Of a stretch of DNA of 64,000 bases, positions 1 to 9,270 are shown piece by piece. Position 1 is the first letter of the stretch, and the number at the start of each line of letters is the position of its first letter. Source of the DNA: Gammaproteobacteria bacterium (GTDB taxonomy: Bacteria; Pseudomonadota; Gammaproteobacteria; Eutrophobiales; Eutrophobiaceae); contig JAJFKL010000025.1 of the NCBI GenBank assembly GCA_021773235.1, positions 1-64,000 of the forward strand. Reading direction: 5' to 3'. A program made the translations under genes and the position numbers. The notes under the pieces are model-generated. The model was not told where the DNA came from and did no database searches. It saw nothing but the letters and a program-made list of their open reading frames with translations.

Positions 1-210
1 TGGATCTGCAAACATACTGTGATGTTGGCCTTTTATCTCATCCAGACTGTAATCAATCACACTCAGGAAATTATCGTTAGCCGTTATAATGGTACCGTCC
101 ATGTTAAATTCAATCACGCCCTGTGACTTACCAATCGCTGCAATTTGCCCGGCGTAATCAGCGTTACGAAGTTTTTCATCATTTGAATTAAATAACCCTA
201 GTATATTCAT
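1..210 (-). CDS. PAS-domain methyl-accepting chemotaxis protein, N-terminal part (cut by window start)
   Basis: Reading the minus strand from an ATG at 210 gives about 70 residues beginning [16 protein letters not shown] and then a PAS-like stretch ([18 protein letters not shown], then a segment ending QHHSMFADP). This is the usual N-terminus of cytoplasmic or Aer-like chemoreceptors with PAS sensing domains. A good Shine-Dalgarno (AGGAG) lies just upstream of the start. It follows cheA in the same direction, so it is probably the next gene of the chemotaxis operon. The signalling domain is outside the window, so the receptor assignment rests on the PAS type and the context. Confidence 0.75.
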   Translation of the reverse strand, partial: MNILGLFNSNDEKLRNADYAGQIAAIGKSQGVIEFNMDGTIITANDNFLSVIDYSLDEIKGQHHSMFADP

Positions 211-314
211 CTTCTTTCTCCTAAATACTTATTACATTTTAAAAGGCATGACATGCACTGTTTTGGAAACCGTTCTTTCTCTTCTTTTTTTCAATCGATG
301 CAGAAAACAAGACA

Positions 315-2513
315 TTAATGCACCGCCACATCGGCAGTCTGGGCAACCTGAATCAGTGACTGTACATCGATGATCATTGCAACTTCACCATTGCCGAGAA
401 TAGTGGCACCGCTAATACCTTTAAGGCCCTTGAAAACATCTCCGAGGGGTTTAATAACGGTTTGGTATTCACCCAATAATTCATTGACGATTAAACCGGT
501 TTTCTTACCGGCATAATTGGTAACGATGATGTTTTCTTTGTTTAATTTGTTATCACTATGACTGACGATATCGGCGTCATTAAATAATTCGCCGAGGCGT
601 ACATACGGTAATACTTCACCACGTAGGTTAATGAAGTTGCTATCGATATAAGTATCACTGTCTGTTTGATATTCAATACACTCATCAACCATATCCAGTG
701 GTATGACATAGGAATTTTGGCCGACGCGTGTAAGAAAACCATCAATAATAGCCAGTGTCAGTGGCAGTCGAATACTGAAAGTTGTTCCAGCCCCCGGCGT
801 ACTATCAACATCGACTTGTCCACGTAAGGCATCAATATTGCGTCTCACCACATCCATTCCAACGCCACGACCGGATATATCAGTCACTGCATCAGCTGTG
901 GAAAAACCGGGTTCGAAGATCAGTTTATTAATTTCCTTATCACTCAGATTATGATCCGGTTTAATTAATCCTCGTTCTAACGCCTTGCTCAAAATCTTTT
1001 CTTTTGACAAACCATTTCCATCATCGCTTATAGTGATTACGATACTGCCAGAATCATGAACGGCATTGAGTTTAAGTGTGCCTTTTGCAGGCTTGCCTTT
1101 TTCACGGCGTTGTTCCGGCATTTCAATACCATGGTCAAGAGAGTTACGTACCAGATGCATGAGCGGATCAGCGATCTTGTCGATCACGATCTTATCCAGT
1201 TCAGTATCACCACCATTAATAATCAGATCGATATCCTTGCCCAGATTACGGCTGACTTCACGGACAACGCGGCGGAAACGGCTAAAGGTTGTGCCAATCT
1301 CGACCATACGCAGATTTAATGCAGTATCACGGATTTCCTCTACTAAATGAGATAGCGCAGCGGTAGTTTCTATAAGGTCACCACCTTCTGCCTGGCGCGC
1401 AGTGGCTTCGGTATTAGCACTGGCAATGACCAATTCACCAACTAGGTTAATCATTTCTGAAAGCTTTTCTGCGCTGACACGGATGGATTGTTTTTCTTCC
1501 GCCTTTTTGACAGTGGTCTGTTGTTGCTTATCCAATGCTGCCTGCACAACTTTGGTTTCAACCACCCCTTGTTCAACGACGACTTCACCCAGTGGATGCT
1601 CTTTTCCTATGTGACCATCGTCTTGTTGACGTTCTTCGTTTTGTACAGCGAGTGCTTCTTCAAGTTCGCGCTTGGTTAAAACACCCGTCATAGTCAGGAT
1701 ATCACCAATACGGAGATCTTCTTCTGGTAGTGATTTAATTAATTCGATGTATCGATCGATATGGCTATTTGGTGGCAAGATATGGATAACACAATCTTCC
1801 TGAACAAATTCAAAGACGCCTTCAATGTCTTCCTTACGTGCTTCACTCTTCAAATCGATTTCAAATCCCAGATAGCAACTTTCAGGATCCATATCATGTG
1901 CATCAGGCAAATCATCATAGAGTGTTGTCAGGCTGACTATGTCACCGATTGTTTGTAGATAACGCAGAAATGATTGAGGATCCATTCCCATACGCAAAAC
2001 ATCCTGACCAAAACGCAAAGAGATGTGCCAGTTATCACTGGCAATGTGCTTACTATCATCAACAATAGGATTAGAGATATCCATTTCTGTCGCATCAATT
2101 TGTGACTCTTCTTCTTCCTGATTATTTAGAAACTGTCCAAGGTCATCATGCAGCTTGACACCCTTTGCTTTACTTTCTTCATTCAATCCTGGTGAACCGT
2201 TTAATGCATCATCAACCAGCAGTGAAATATGATCTCGACTATCAAGAAATAATGTCGTCAGTGTATCGTTTAGTTTTATTTCACCATCGCGTAAACGACC
2301 CATGACACTTTCTGCCTGATGAGTGAAGCTAACAACATCATCAAAGCCAAATAAGCCTGAGGCTCCTTTTATCGTATGGACTGCCCGGAACAATTCATTA
2401 ACGAGATCATTGTTGTCTGGTTCTGCTTCAAGCTGTAATAAAATATCTTCTACACTTCCTAATAACTCATGTGATTCTTCTTTAAAGGCTTGTAGTCCCG
2501 GATCCATATCCAT
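315..2513 (-). CDS. cheA: Chemotaxis histidine kinase CheA
   Basis: CheA autophosphorylates and passes phosphate to CheY under control of receptors. The 732-residue protein has an N-terminal Hpt domain with phosphorylatable His46 (HTIKG), a middle region (about 160-250) of the type found in longer CheAs, then dimerisation, ATPase and CheW-like domains. The N-box is at about 454-462 (LVRNSLDHG), the G1 box at DDGNGL (about 497-502) and the G2 box at GRGVGMD (about 548-554). Unusual is the linker at 268-330, which carries two 24-residue repeats, RIGDILTMTG... and PLGEVVVEQG..., each ending in Q and resembling the MshEN c-di-GMP motif. The gene starts 2 bases after the STAS gene, as expected in an operon. 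Confidence 0.96.
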   Translation of the reverse strand: MDMDPGLQAFKEESHELLGSVEDILLQLEAEPDNNDLVNELFRAVHTIKGASGLFGFDDVVSFTHQAESVMGRLRDGEIKLNDTLTTLFLDSRDHISLLVDDALNGSPGLNEESKAKGVKLHDDLGQFLNNQEEEESQIDATEMDISNPIVDDSKHIASDNWHISLRFGQDVLRMGMDPQSFLRYLQTIGDIVSLTTLYDDLPDAHDMDPESCYLGFEIDLKSEARKEDIEGVFEFVQEDCVIHILPPNSHIDRYIELIKSLPEEDLRIGDILTMTGVLTKRELEEALAVQNEERQQDDGHIGKEHPLGEVVVEQGVVETKVVQAALDKQQQTTVKKAEEKQSIRVSAEKLSEMINLVGELVIASANTEATARQAEGGDLIETTAALSHLVEEIRDTALNLRMVEIGTTFSRFRRVVREVSRNLGKDIDLIINGGDTELDKIVIDKIADPLMHLVRNSLDHGIEMPEQRREKGKPAKGTLKLNAVHDSGSIVITISDDGNGLSKEKILSKALERGLIKPDHNLSDKEINKLIFEPGFSTADAVTDISGRGVGMDVVRRNIDALRGQVDVDSTPGAGTTFSIRLPLTLAIIDGFLTRVGQNSYVIPLDMVDECIEYQTDSDTYIDSNFINLRGEVLPYVRLGELFNDADIVSHSDNKLNKENIIVTNYAGKKTGLIVNELLGEYQTVIKPLGDVFKGLKGISGATILGNGEVAMIIDVQSLIQVAQTADVAVH

Positions 2514-2515
2514 TG

Positions 2516-2857
2516 TTACACTCCCTCTGTTGTATTATTGCTAGTTGCAGTTGGTGCAAGCCAATCTTGTAGCTGATACAAATCGAGTAAATCACAGACC
2601 TGTTCATTACAGCCTGATAATTGAATGCTTTGTTCTTCTTGAGCAGCCTTTCTTTTCAATTGCAGTAAAAGTTGAATGCCGGCAGTGTCGATTTCGTTAA
2701 CTGAAGTCATGTCTACTTCAAACCCCTTAAAATCATCAACAAACGCCAACAGGGATTCATGTGATTCTGCCGCGTTGTATATAGTCAAATCACCATCAAT
2801 TTTGAGAAGGCAACGGCCGCTGCGTTTATTCGATCCTTTTAGCTTTGTAATATTCAT
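2516..2857 (-). CDS. STAS-domain protein (anti-sigma-factor-antagonist-like)
   Basis: A single STAS domain of 113 residues. The segment around EVDMTSVNEIDTAGIQLLLQL matches the conserved loop and helix of SpoIIAA-like proteins, where a Ser or Thr after the Asp can be phosphorylated; here the residues are DTAG, so the Thr is the candidate. The gene lies between cheY and cheA with 13- and 2-base gaps and has a GAGGA ribosome site. Small STAS proteins at this place occur in several gammaproteobacterial chemotaxis clusters. Their partner in chemotaxis is not settled, so the role here is inferred only from position. Confidence 0.85.
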   Translation of the reverse strand: MNITKLKGSNKRSGRCLLKIDGDLTIYNAAESHESLLAFVDDFKGFEVDMTSVNEIDTAGIQLLLQLKRKAAQEEQSIQLSGCNEQVCDLLDLYQLQDWLAPTATSNNTTEGV

Positions 2858-2870
2858 TACGAAGTTATCC

Positions 2871-3239
2871 TCAAGGCATTACTAACTTGGAAACAGCATC
2901 AAGCAGTTTGGGTGGTTGAAAAGGTTTAACGATCCAGGCCTTGGCACCAGCGGCCTTGCCTTCTGCCATTTTACTTTGTTCGGATTCAGTGGTGAGCATA
3001 CAAATGGGAACAAACTTATGCTCAGGCAATTTCTTTATTTCCTTAACAAAAGTAATCCCATCCATATTGGGCATATTGACATCACTGACAATGAGGTGGA
3101 TTTTTTTACCGTTGACTTTACTCAGCGCGTCTTTTCCATCACATGCCTCAATAACATCATACCCAGCGCCTTTAAGGGCTGTGCCGACAACTGTTCGTAC
3201 GGCTGATGAATCATCAACTACCATAATTGTTTTACTCAT
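2871..3239 (-). CDS. cheY: CheY-type single-domain response regulator
   Basis: A 122-residue receiver domain with every conserved residue: acidic pair D9/D10, phospho-acceptor D53 (SDVNMPNMD), T83/T84 and K105 (VKPF). There is no output domain, so it is expected to act by binding a target after phosphorylation by the neighbouring CheA. It follows a chemoreceptor gene and precedes the STAS gene, all minus strand with short gaps. Whether it drives a flagellar motor or another output (as in alternative chemotaxis systems) cannot be told from the sequence. Confidence 0.94.
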   Translation of the reverse strand: MSKTIMVVDDSSAVRTVVGTALKGAGYDVIEACDGKDALSKVNGKKIHLIVSDVNMPNMDGITFVKEIKKLPEHKFVPICMLTTESEQSKMAEGKAAGAKAWIVKPFQPPKLLDAVSKLVMP

Positions 3240-3249
3240 AATCGTTTCC

Positions 3250-4467
3250 TCAAAAAAAGTTTACTTCGCCTTCTTGTGCATTAGTTTCTGTTGTTACTTC
3301 CCCAGTTAGTGTCTGGTGATTATTACGCTCATCTGCAGTGGTATAGTTATGCTCTAATTCCTGAAGCCATTGGCTAGCATCAACCGGCATTAACGCTTCA
3401 TCATTACTCCAATCATTTTTTGCAGTGCTTAATTTCTCGGTAAACATGTCCAGATTCTCTTTGACATGCTCCATGATCTGACCAATGCGATCCTGAAACT
3501 GAAGGGCATTTAATGCTTCGTAAATTTGTTCACGAATCGTTTCGCTGGTATCAATAAGCAGTTGTGAAGACTCTCTAGCTGCTTGCACTGACATATCATG
3601 TTTTGAATTAACTTCATTAATTATTAACTCGGCATTATTGACCAACTCTTCTTCATGTTTTGTTGTTGTCTCTGTTGTTTTTAATGTTTGTGAAATCTTG
3701 TGATGGATCGAATTGGCCTGAGCGATCATTTCGTTACCAATTTCCTCAGATGTATTAGCCAATTTACGAACTTCATCAGCAACAACAGAAAACCCCCGCC
3801 CTGATTCACCGGCACGAGCCGCTTCGATTGCAGCATTCAGCGCCAACAAATTGGTTTGTTTTGCAATGTCACCGACGTTTCGTGCCATCGATTCAAGTTG
3901 CTCCATAAAAGGTTCCAGGCCTTGTACCTCTAACAGCATGTTTTTCTTTATTTCCAATACCGATTTTAATGATGCTGATACGGAATTAAGTTGATCTTTT
4001 ATATTGTCTGTATCGACGCCAGTTTGCCCCTGATCATTATTACCACTGGCGAGTGACATGCTTTGTTGCAGCCCTTCTACTATGGAGGAGAACATCAAAG
4101 TGATACGGGTCATCTCTTCATCAAGTTGCTGATTGGATGTGCCTATTTGCTTTGACCAGAGTGGGAATGTTTGTTGACAAACTGTATCAAGACCCGTCAA
4201 ATATTGATCTTCAGCACAATTGTCGATTATTTGATTCTGTTCGCTTGCCTGTTTCCAGATTTCTTTATATCTGGCACGCAAGATACGAACATTGTAAAAC
4301 CCTATAACAAACCCAAGTACAATAAGGCCTGTCGCAAACAATATTTTTATTAATAGCGTTGAATTTATAAAAAGAAGCATTGCTGCAAGAACAGCAATAA
4401 CTGCAGGACCAAATTTAATTTTGGCGTTACCGACTTCAAAATCGAATAGATCTGAATTCTTAATCAA
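3250..4467 (-). CDS. Methyl-accepting chemotaxis protein, two N-terminal membrane segments and no large periplasmic domain
   Basis: The 405-residue protein has a hydrophobic region at about 18-65 that reads as two close membrane helices, then a helical cytoplasmic part with the receptor hairpin tip ([20 protein letters not shown]). There is no sizeable periplasmic domain, so it should sense an internal or membrane signal, or a partner protein. It is the first gene of the operon. The start is TTG at 4467 behind GAGGTA about 10 bases upstream; no better ATG lies nearby in frame. The last residues (EGEVNFF) are not a typical CheR-tethering pentapeptide. Confidence 0.9.
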   Translation of the reverse strand: MIKNSDLFDFEVGNAKIKFGPAVIAVLAAMLLFINSTLLIKILFATGLIVLGFVIGFYNVRILRARYKEIWKQASEQNQIIDNCAEDQYLTGLDTVCQQTFPLWSKQIGTSNQQLDEEMTRITLMFSSIVEGLQQSMSLASGNNDQGQTGVDTDNIKDQLNSVSASLKSVLEIKKNMLLEVQGLEPFMEQLESMARNVGDIAKQTNLLALNAAIEAARAGESGRGFSVVADEVRKLANTSEEIGNEMIAQANSIHHKISQTLKTTETTTKHEEELVNNAELIINEVNSKHDMSVQAARESSQLLIDTSETIREQIYEALNALQFQDRIGQIMEHVKENLDMFTEKLSTAKNDWSNDEALMPVDASQWLQELEHNYTTADERNNHQTLTGEVTTETNAQEGEVNFF

Positions 4468-5124
4468 TTGTACTTACCTCATATTGAGTATTGCTTTTTT
4501 CTGTTTTCCATTCCCCATAGGCAACAATTTTCCGTTAAGACAATTCTATTGCCACTTATTTCCTTGCGATGTCTTAAGTTAACGACATAAGCCAAATTTA
4601 CTTAATATAAATTTTAAAATATTTAAATGCATGTATTGTGCCAATGATTTTCTTATGCAAGTTCGCATTAAGTTACTATCTCTTAATGATTGAAAATCTA
4701 CAGGTCAGTAAGAATTCATAAAAATCCTGAGCATGGATCGTTCGAAAAGATTGGGGAATGTGAAGTTTGCCCTAGGTATAAATTTTCAACGCGGCTCTAT
4801 CGTTTTGAAAATTCTTAATATAATTGATTAGTACCGTACTTGAAATTGCATCCTCGAACGCTGTTGCAGACGCTTTTCTACTTCATCCGTCCTTGGCGTC
4901 GAGCATCAAGCATCTACACCATTCATGGCGGTAATGGGCGGTGCATACTATCTGCAAAACGGGTTAATTAATATTCCTCTATTCAATATGAGTTTTACTC
5001 TCATACCTCCACAAGATATCCCTGTCAAAAAAGCGTCACGGTTTGGGTTCGAAAAAGATAATTGATGGCAATTAATTCAGAACGTCTTAACTGCTGCTGA
5101 TACTGCGTTTATTCTTAGCGTTGT
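4468..5124. other. Intergenic region between the chemotaxis operon and prpF
   Basis: A 657-base AT-rich gap. The end near 4468-4600 must hold the promoter of the minus-strand chemotaxis operon, but I see no convincing consensus. On the plus strand, 4925-5065 is an open frame of 46 codons (MAVMGGAYYL...) that stays open upstream without a clear start. Its composition looks protein-like and it may be a gene remnant. I recognise no RNA gene or terminator here. Confidence 0.5.
4925..5065 (+). pseudogene. Possible C-terminal gene remnant, unidentified
   Basis: The frame reads MAVMGGAYYL, then a hydrophobic segment (NIPLFNMSFT), and ends SRFGFEKDN before TGA. It stays open upstream of the ATG as SSVLGVEHQASTPF, with no plausible start and no ribosome site. 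The look of a real C-terminus inside an otherwise AT-rich gap suggests decay of an older gene. I do not recognise the family, and chance is possible at this length. Confidence 0.25.
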
Positions 5125-6303
5125 TTAGAAAACATCACCCGGTACACGCACCCAGCCTTCCATAAGAATCCGGGCACTGCGACTCATGATTACTTTGGTC
5201 GCCGTCCATTCACCCTCTATCTGAGCGGCCTCGGCACCGACTCGCAGGGTACCCGAAGGGTGTCCGAAGGTAACCGCGTTTCGCTCACTACCACCAGCGG
5301 CGAGGTTCACCAGCGTGCCCGTAATTGCTGCTGCAGTACCAATAGCCACAGCAGCGGTACCCATCATGGCATGATGTAATTTACCCATAGATAGCGCACG
5401 AACATTCAAGTCGATATCTGCAGCGTTTATTTTTTTTCCGCTAGAAGCAACATAGTCAGTAGGCATAGCTACAAAAGCGACCTTGGGCGTGTGCTGCCGA
5501 CCTGCTGCTTCTTCAATATTTTCAATCAGACCCATACGCACTGCACCGTAGGCTCGAATGGTTTCGAACATAGTAAGCGCCTTGTCATCATTGTTAATCG
5601 CATTTTGCAATTCTGTTCCTTTATATGATATGTCTTCCGCATTTAGAAAAATGGTCGGTATACCGGCATTAATCATAGTAGCCTTGAATGTGCCAACACC
5701 CGGCACTTCTAAATCATCTATTAAGTTTCCGGTAGGAAAAATGGCACCTTCACCGTCGGCAGGATCCATAAACTCGATCTTTACTTCCGCCGCAGGGAAG
5801 GTCACACCATCAAGTTCAAAATCACCGGTTTCCTGTACTTCACCATTAGTTATAGGGACGTGGGCGATAATGGTCTTTTTGATATTGGCCTGCCAGATAC
5901 GAACGATAGCCATACCGTTCTCTGGGAGTCGACTAACGTCAACCAGGCCATTACTGATGGCAAAGGAACCTACCGCTGCAGTCAGGTTGCCACAGTTACC
6001 ACTCCAATCGACAAAGGCCTTATCAATGGCCACCTGACCAAACAGATAATCGACATCATGATCCGGTTGACTGGTTTTCGACAGAATTACTGTTTTACTG
6101 GTACTGGAGGTCGCACCTCCCATTCCATCGGTATGTTTTCCGTATGGATCCGGGCTGCCGATCATGCGTAATAAGAGGGCATCGCGCGCAGCACCCGGCA
6201 CCTGTGCCGATTCTGGCAGGTCTTCAAGATTAAAGAACACGCCTTTGCTGGTGCCACCACGCATATAGGTAGCGGGGATCCTGATCTGGGGTACATGGCT
6301 CAT
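5125..6303 (-). CDS. prpF: 2-methylaconitate cis-trans isomerase PrpF
   Basis: PrpF converts the trans-2-methylaconitate made by AcnD into the cis isomer, so that an aconitase can make 2-methylisocitrate from propionyl-CoA. The 392-residue protein has the PrpF/DUF453 opening (IPATYMRGGTSKGVFF), the mid-chain DWSGNCGNLTAAVG and the late GTAAVAIGTAAA. A CAGGAG ribosome site precedes the ATG, and the gene begins 15 bases after acnD. The usual partners prpB and prpC are not next to it. Confidence 0.95.
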   Translation of the reverse strand: MSHVPQIRIPATYMRGGTSKGVFFNLEDLPESAQVPGAARDALLLRMIGSPDPYGKHTDGMGGATSSTSKTVILSKTSQPDHDVDYLFGQVAIDKAFVDWSGNCGNLTAAVGSFAISNGLVDVSRLPENGMAIVRIWQANIKKTIIAHVPITNGEVQETGDFELDGVTFPAAEVKIEFMDPADGEGAIFPTGNLIDDLEVPGVGTFKATMINAGIPTIFLNAEDISYKGTELQNAINNDDKALTMFETIRAYGAVRMGLIENIEEAAGRQHTPKVAFVAMPTDYVASSGKKINAADIDLNVRALSMGKLHHAMMGTAAVAIGTAAAITGTLVNLAAGGSERNAVTFGHPSGTLRVGAEAAQIEGEWTATKVIMSRSARILMEGWVRVPGDVF

Positions 6304-6317
6304 GTATTTTCTCCTGC

Positions 6318-8924
6318 TTAAGCCGCGTTAGATTCAAGGAAGTCTTGTGCAAAACGTTGCAGGACACCGCCTGCTGCATACACATGTACTTCTTCGGCAG
6401 TATCAAGACGACAGGTTACAGGTATTTCAACAATTTCCCCGTTGGCTCTATTCATCACGACCGTCAGGGCTGCTCCTGGAGAGATCTCACCATTCACATC
6501 GTAAGTCTCTGTCCCATCGATACTATAAGTATTACGATTTTCACCTGTCTTGAACTCCAGCGGTAAGACTCCCATGCCTACCAAGTTTGTACGGTGGATT
6601 CGTTCAAAACCTTCAGCCACAATGACTTCCACTCCGGCCAAGCGAACACCTTTGGCAGCCCAGTCTCGTGAAGATCCCTGACCGTAGTCAGCACCGGCGA
6701 TAATGATCAACGGTTGCTTTCGATCCATATAGGTTTCAATGGCCTCCCACATACGACTCTCTTTACCTTCTGGCTCGATGCGGGCCAAAGAGCCCTGCTT
6801 CACTTCCCCATTCTCGTCATGACACATCTCGTTTAACAATTTCGGATTAGCAAAAGTTGCACGCTGTGCTGTGAGGTGATCACCACGATGGGTTGCATAA
6901 GAATTAAAGTCTACTTCTGGCAGTCCCATCTTATCCAGGTAAGCACCGGCAGCACTGTTCAACATGATCGCATTGGAAGGCGACAGATGATCGGTTGTTA
7001 TATTATCGCCCAGCACCGCTAGTGGACGCATCCCTTTCATAGTGCGTTCGCCTGCTAGCGCGCCTTCCCAATAAGGCGGACGACGGATATAGGTACTCTG
7101 GGGTCGCCAGTCATATAACGGGCTTTCGGCTGCTTCTGCCTTACCCAGATCGAACATGGGAATGTAGACCTGATTGAACTGTTCAGGCTTAACACTCTCT
7201 TTAACTATCGCATCAATCTCATCATCGCTAGGCCAGATATCTTTCAGCGTCACCGGGTTACCATCCTTATCTTTACCCAATAGATCTTTTTCGATATCAA
7301 AACGTATGGTACCGGCAATGGCATAGGCCACCACTAGTGGTGGTGATGCAAGAAATGCCTGCTTGGCATAAGGATGGATGCGTCCGTCAAAGTTGCGGTT
7401 ACCCGACAAGACGGCAGTTGCGTACAAGTCACGGTCTATAACTTCTTTCTGAATATCAGGATCCAGTGCACCACTCATACCGTTACATGTAGTACAGGCA
7501 AAAGCGACGATACCAAAGCCAAGCTTTTCCAACTCAGGCAGCAGTCCCGATTCTTCCAGATACAGTTGGACGACCTTGGAACCTGGTGCGAAAGAAGATT
7601 TAACCCAAGGCTTACGAATTAGACCCAGTTCATTGGCTTTACGTGCTATCAATCCTGCAGCTACCATGTTGCGCGGGTTACTGGTATTGGTGCAGGAAGT
7701 AATCGCCGCGATAATCACCGCGCCATCTGGCATTTTACCTTCTGCCTCTTCAGCATTTGCCTTGTCGAGCCCCACCGCGATACCACGTGATTCGAGATCC
7801 GAAGTCGGTAAACGTCGATGTGGATTTGATGGTCCCGCCATATTGCGACATACCGTCGACAGATCAAACTTCAGTACACGTCCATATTCAGCTTGTTTAA
7901 GTTCATCAGCCCACAGGCCAGTTACTTTGGCGTAGTTTTCTACCAATGCGACCTGCTCTGGTTCACGACCGGTAAGTTTTAAATAATCGATGGTCTGCTC
8001 GTCAATATAGAACATACCTGCGGAAGCACCATATTCCGGTGTCATATTTGAAATTGTGGCACGGTCACCAATGGTCAATCCCGCGACGCCTTCACCAAAG
8101 AATTCTAGATAGGCGGAAACCACTTTCTCGTTACGTAGAAATTCGGTTATTGCCAACACAATATCCGTAGCCGTTATACCTGGCTGACGCTTACCGGTAA
8201 TATTGACACCGATAATCTCAGGCAAGCGCATCATGGAAGGACGACCCAGCATAACTGTTTCGGCTTCAAGGCCTCCAACACCGATAGCGATGACACCTAA
8301 AGCATCAACATGCGGGGTGTGACTGTCGGTACCGACACAGGTGTCAGGATAAGCCACACCATTACGTGACTGAATAACCGGCGACATCTTTTCCAAATTA
8401 ATTTGATGCATGATGCCATTACCGGCGGGTATGACGTCTACGTTTTCAAACGCCGTCTTGGTCCACTCGATAAAGTGAAAACGATCTTCGTTACGACGGT
8501 CCTCGATGGCACGATTTTTTTCAAACGCATCTGCTTCAAAACCACCGTGTTCAACGGCCAGAGAATGGTCAACGATCAATTGTGTAGGTACCACTGGGTT
8601 AACCTTGGCCGGATCACCACCTTGATCTGCAATCGCATCACGCAAACCAGCTAGATCGACTAGCGCTGTTTGTCCCAAAATATCATGACAAACCACACGT
8701 GCTGGATACCATGGAAAATCTAAATCTTGCTTACGTTCGATGAGCTGATTCAGCGAGTCTGTCAGCGCAGACGGTTCACAACGGCGCACAAGCTGTTCGG
8801 CCAAGACTCGGGACGTGTAAGGTAAACTCGCATACGCACCTGGCTTAATTGCTTCAACAGCTCCACGGGTATCGAAATAATCCAGGTCAGAATTAGGCAA
8901 GGGTTTACGGTAATCGGTATTCAT
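6318..8924 (-). CDS. acnD: Fe-S dependent 2-methylcitrate dehydratase AcnD
   Basis: AcnD dehydrates 2-methylcitrate in propionate catabolism and needs PrpF to complete the step. The protein has the aconitase 4Fe-4S cysteines in AAITSCTNTSNP and FACTTCNGMSG and the C-terminal swivel domain (GADYGQGSSRDWAAKG). I take the start at 8924 (MNTDYRKPLPNSDLDYFDTR), giving 868 residues, the normal family length, with GAGAG upstream. The open frame runs 26 codons further to 9002, but that extension (MFILLTQQLL...) has no family counterpart that I know. Two TGTCGACA boxes lie upstream. Confidence 0.94.
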   Translation of the reverse strand: MNTDYRKPLPNSDLDYFDTRGAVEAIKPGAYASLPYTSRVLAEQLVRRCEPSALTDSLNQLIERKQDLDFPWYPARVVCHDILGQTALVDLAGLRDAIADQGGDPAKVNPVVPTQLIVDHSLAVEHGGFEADAFEKNRAIEDRRNEDRFHFIEWTKTAFENVDVIPAGNGIMHQINLEKMSPVIQSRNGVAYPDTCVGTDSHTPHVDALGVIAIGVGGLEAETVMLGRPSMMRLPEIIGVNITGKRQPGITATDIVLAITEFLRNEKVVSAYLEFFGEGVAGLTIGDRATISNMTPEYGASAGMFYIDEQTIDYLKLTGREPEQVALVENYAKVTGLWADELKQAEYGRVLKFDLSTVCRNMAGPSNPHRRLPTSDLESRGIAVGLDKANAEEAEGKMPDGAVIIAAITSCTNTSNPRNMVAAGLIARKANELGLIRKPWVKSSFAPGSKVVQLYLEESGLLPELEKLGFGIVAFACTTCNGMSGALDPDIQKEVIDRDLYATAVLSGNRNFDGRIHPYAKQAFLASPPLVVAYAIAGTIRFDIEKDLLGKDKDGNPVTLKDIWPSDDEIDAIVKESVKPEQFNQVYIPMFDLGKAEAAESPLYDWRPQSTYIRRPPYWEGALAGERTMKGMRPLAVLGDNITTDHLSPSNAIMLNSAAGAYLDKMGLPEVDFNSYATHRGDHLTAQRATFANPKLLNEMCHDENGEVKQGSLARIEPEGKESRMWEAIETYMDRKQPLIIIAGADYGQGSSRDWAAKGVRLAGVEVIVAEGFERIHRTNLVGMGVLPLEFKTGENRNTYSIDGTETYDVNGEISPGAALTVVMNRANGEIVEIPVTCRLDTAEEVHVYAAGGVLQRFAQDFLESNAA

Positions 8925-9036
8925 ATTATCTACTCTCAATTTTGGGGTTTTTACTACTTTCATACGCCCGCTCAGCAATTGCTGAGTTAGAAGGATGAAC
9001 ATTTTCAGATATTTCTGTGTTCATAAGCAAACGGCC

Positions 9037-9052
9037 ATATTGTCGACATATC
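9037..9052. promoter_or_regulatory. TGTCGACA palindrome, candidate operator 1 of the acnD-prpF operon
   Basis: The perfect 8-base palindrome TGTCGACA lies at 9041-9048 in an AT-rich flank (ATATTGTCGACATAT). From memory, GntR-family regulators of methylcitrate operons in some gammaproteobacteria recognise a site close to ATTGTCGACAAT. The site is about 115 bases upstream of the acnD start and is matched by a second copy at 9104-9111. Confidence 0.5.
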
Positions 9053-9101
9053 ACCGATAAAAGTAGATTGTTATGCCTATATTACCTGATTTTTAATCAC
9101 T

Positions 9102-9113
9102 ATTGTCGACATT
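9102..9113. promoter_or_regulatory. TGTCGACA palindrome, candidate operator 2 of the acnD-prpF operon
   Basis: ATTGTCGACATT contains the same TGTCGACA core (9104-9111) as the first site, 63 bases away centre to centre, or about six helical turns. Two such sites between acnD and the tRNA gene suggest a regulator bound on one DNA face. Confidence 0.5.
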
Positions 9114-9168
9114 TTCTGTAGTCTGGGAAGGTCGAGGAATTGTGATGTTCTGATTTACAATACTCAAT

Positions 9169-9255
9169 TGGTGCCGATGGGCGGACTCGAACCGCCACGG
9201 GATTTCTCCCACTACCCCCTCAAGATAGCGTGTCTACCAATTCCACCACATCGGC
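9169..9255 (-). tRNA. tRNA-Leu (anticodon GAG)
   Basis: On the minus strand a class II tRNA runs from GCCGATGTGGTGGAATTGG to ATCGGCACCA, with the CCA encoded. The acceptor stem (GCCGATG with CATCGGC), the D arm, a C-T-T-G-A-G-G anticodon region reading GAG, a variable arm (GTGGGAGAAATCCCGT) and the T arm (GGTTCGAGTCC) are all visible. It lies 15 bases after secG, as in the tpiA-secG-tRNA-Leu arrangement of many gammaproteobacteria, so it is probably cotranscribed. Confidence 0.97.
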
Positions 9256-9270
9256 TATATAAACTATTGA

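Noticed and set aside
5040-5062. T-arm-like string GGTTCGAAAA
   Set aside because: No acceptor stem, D arm or anticodon arm can be built around it, so it is not a tRNA.
5558-6037. 159-codon open frame opposite prpF
   Set aside because: It lies wholly antisense to the well-supported prpF gene and shows no domain or ribosome site.
8925-9002. 26-codon N-terminal extension of AcnD
   Set aside because: The extension makes the protein longer than the family; the ATG at 8924 has a ribosome site and matches the usual AcnD start.
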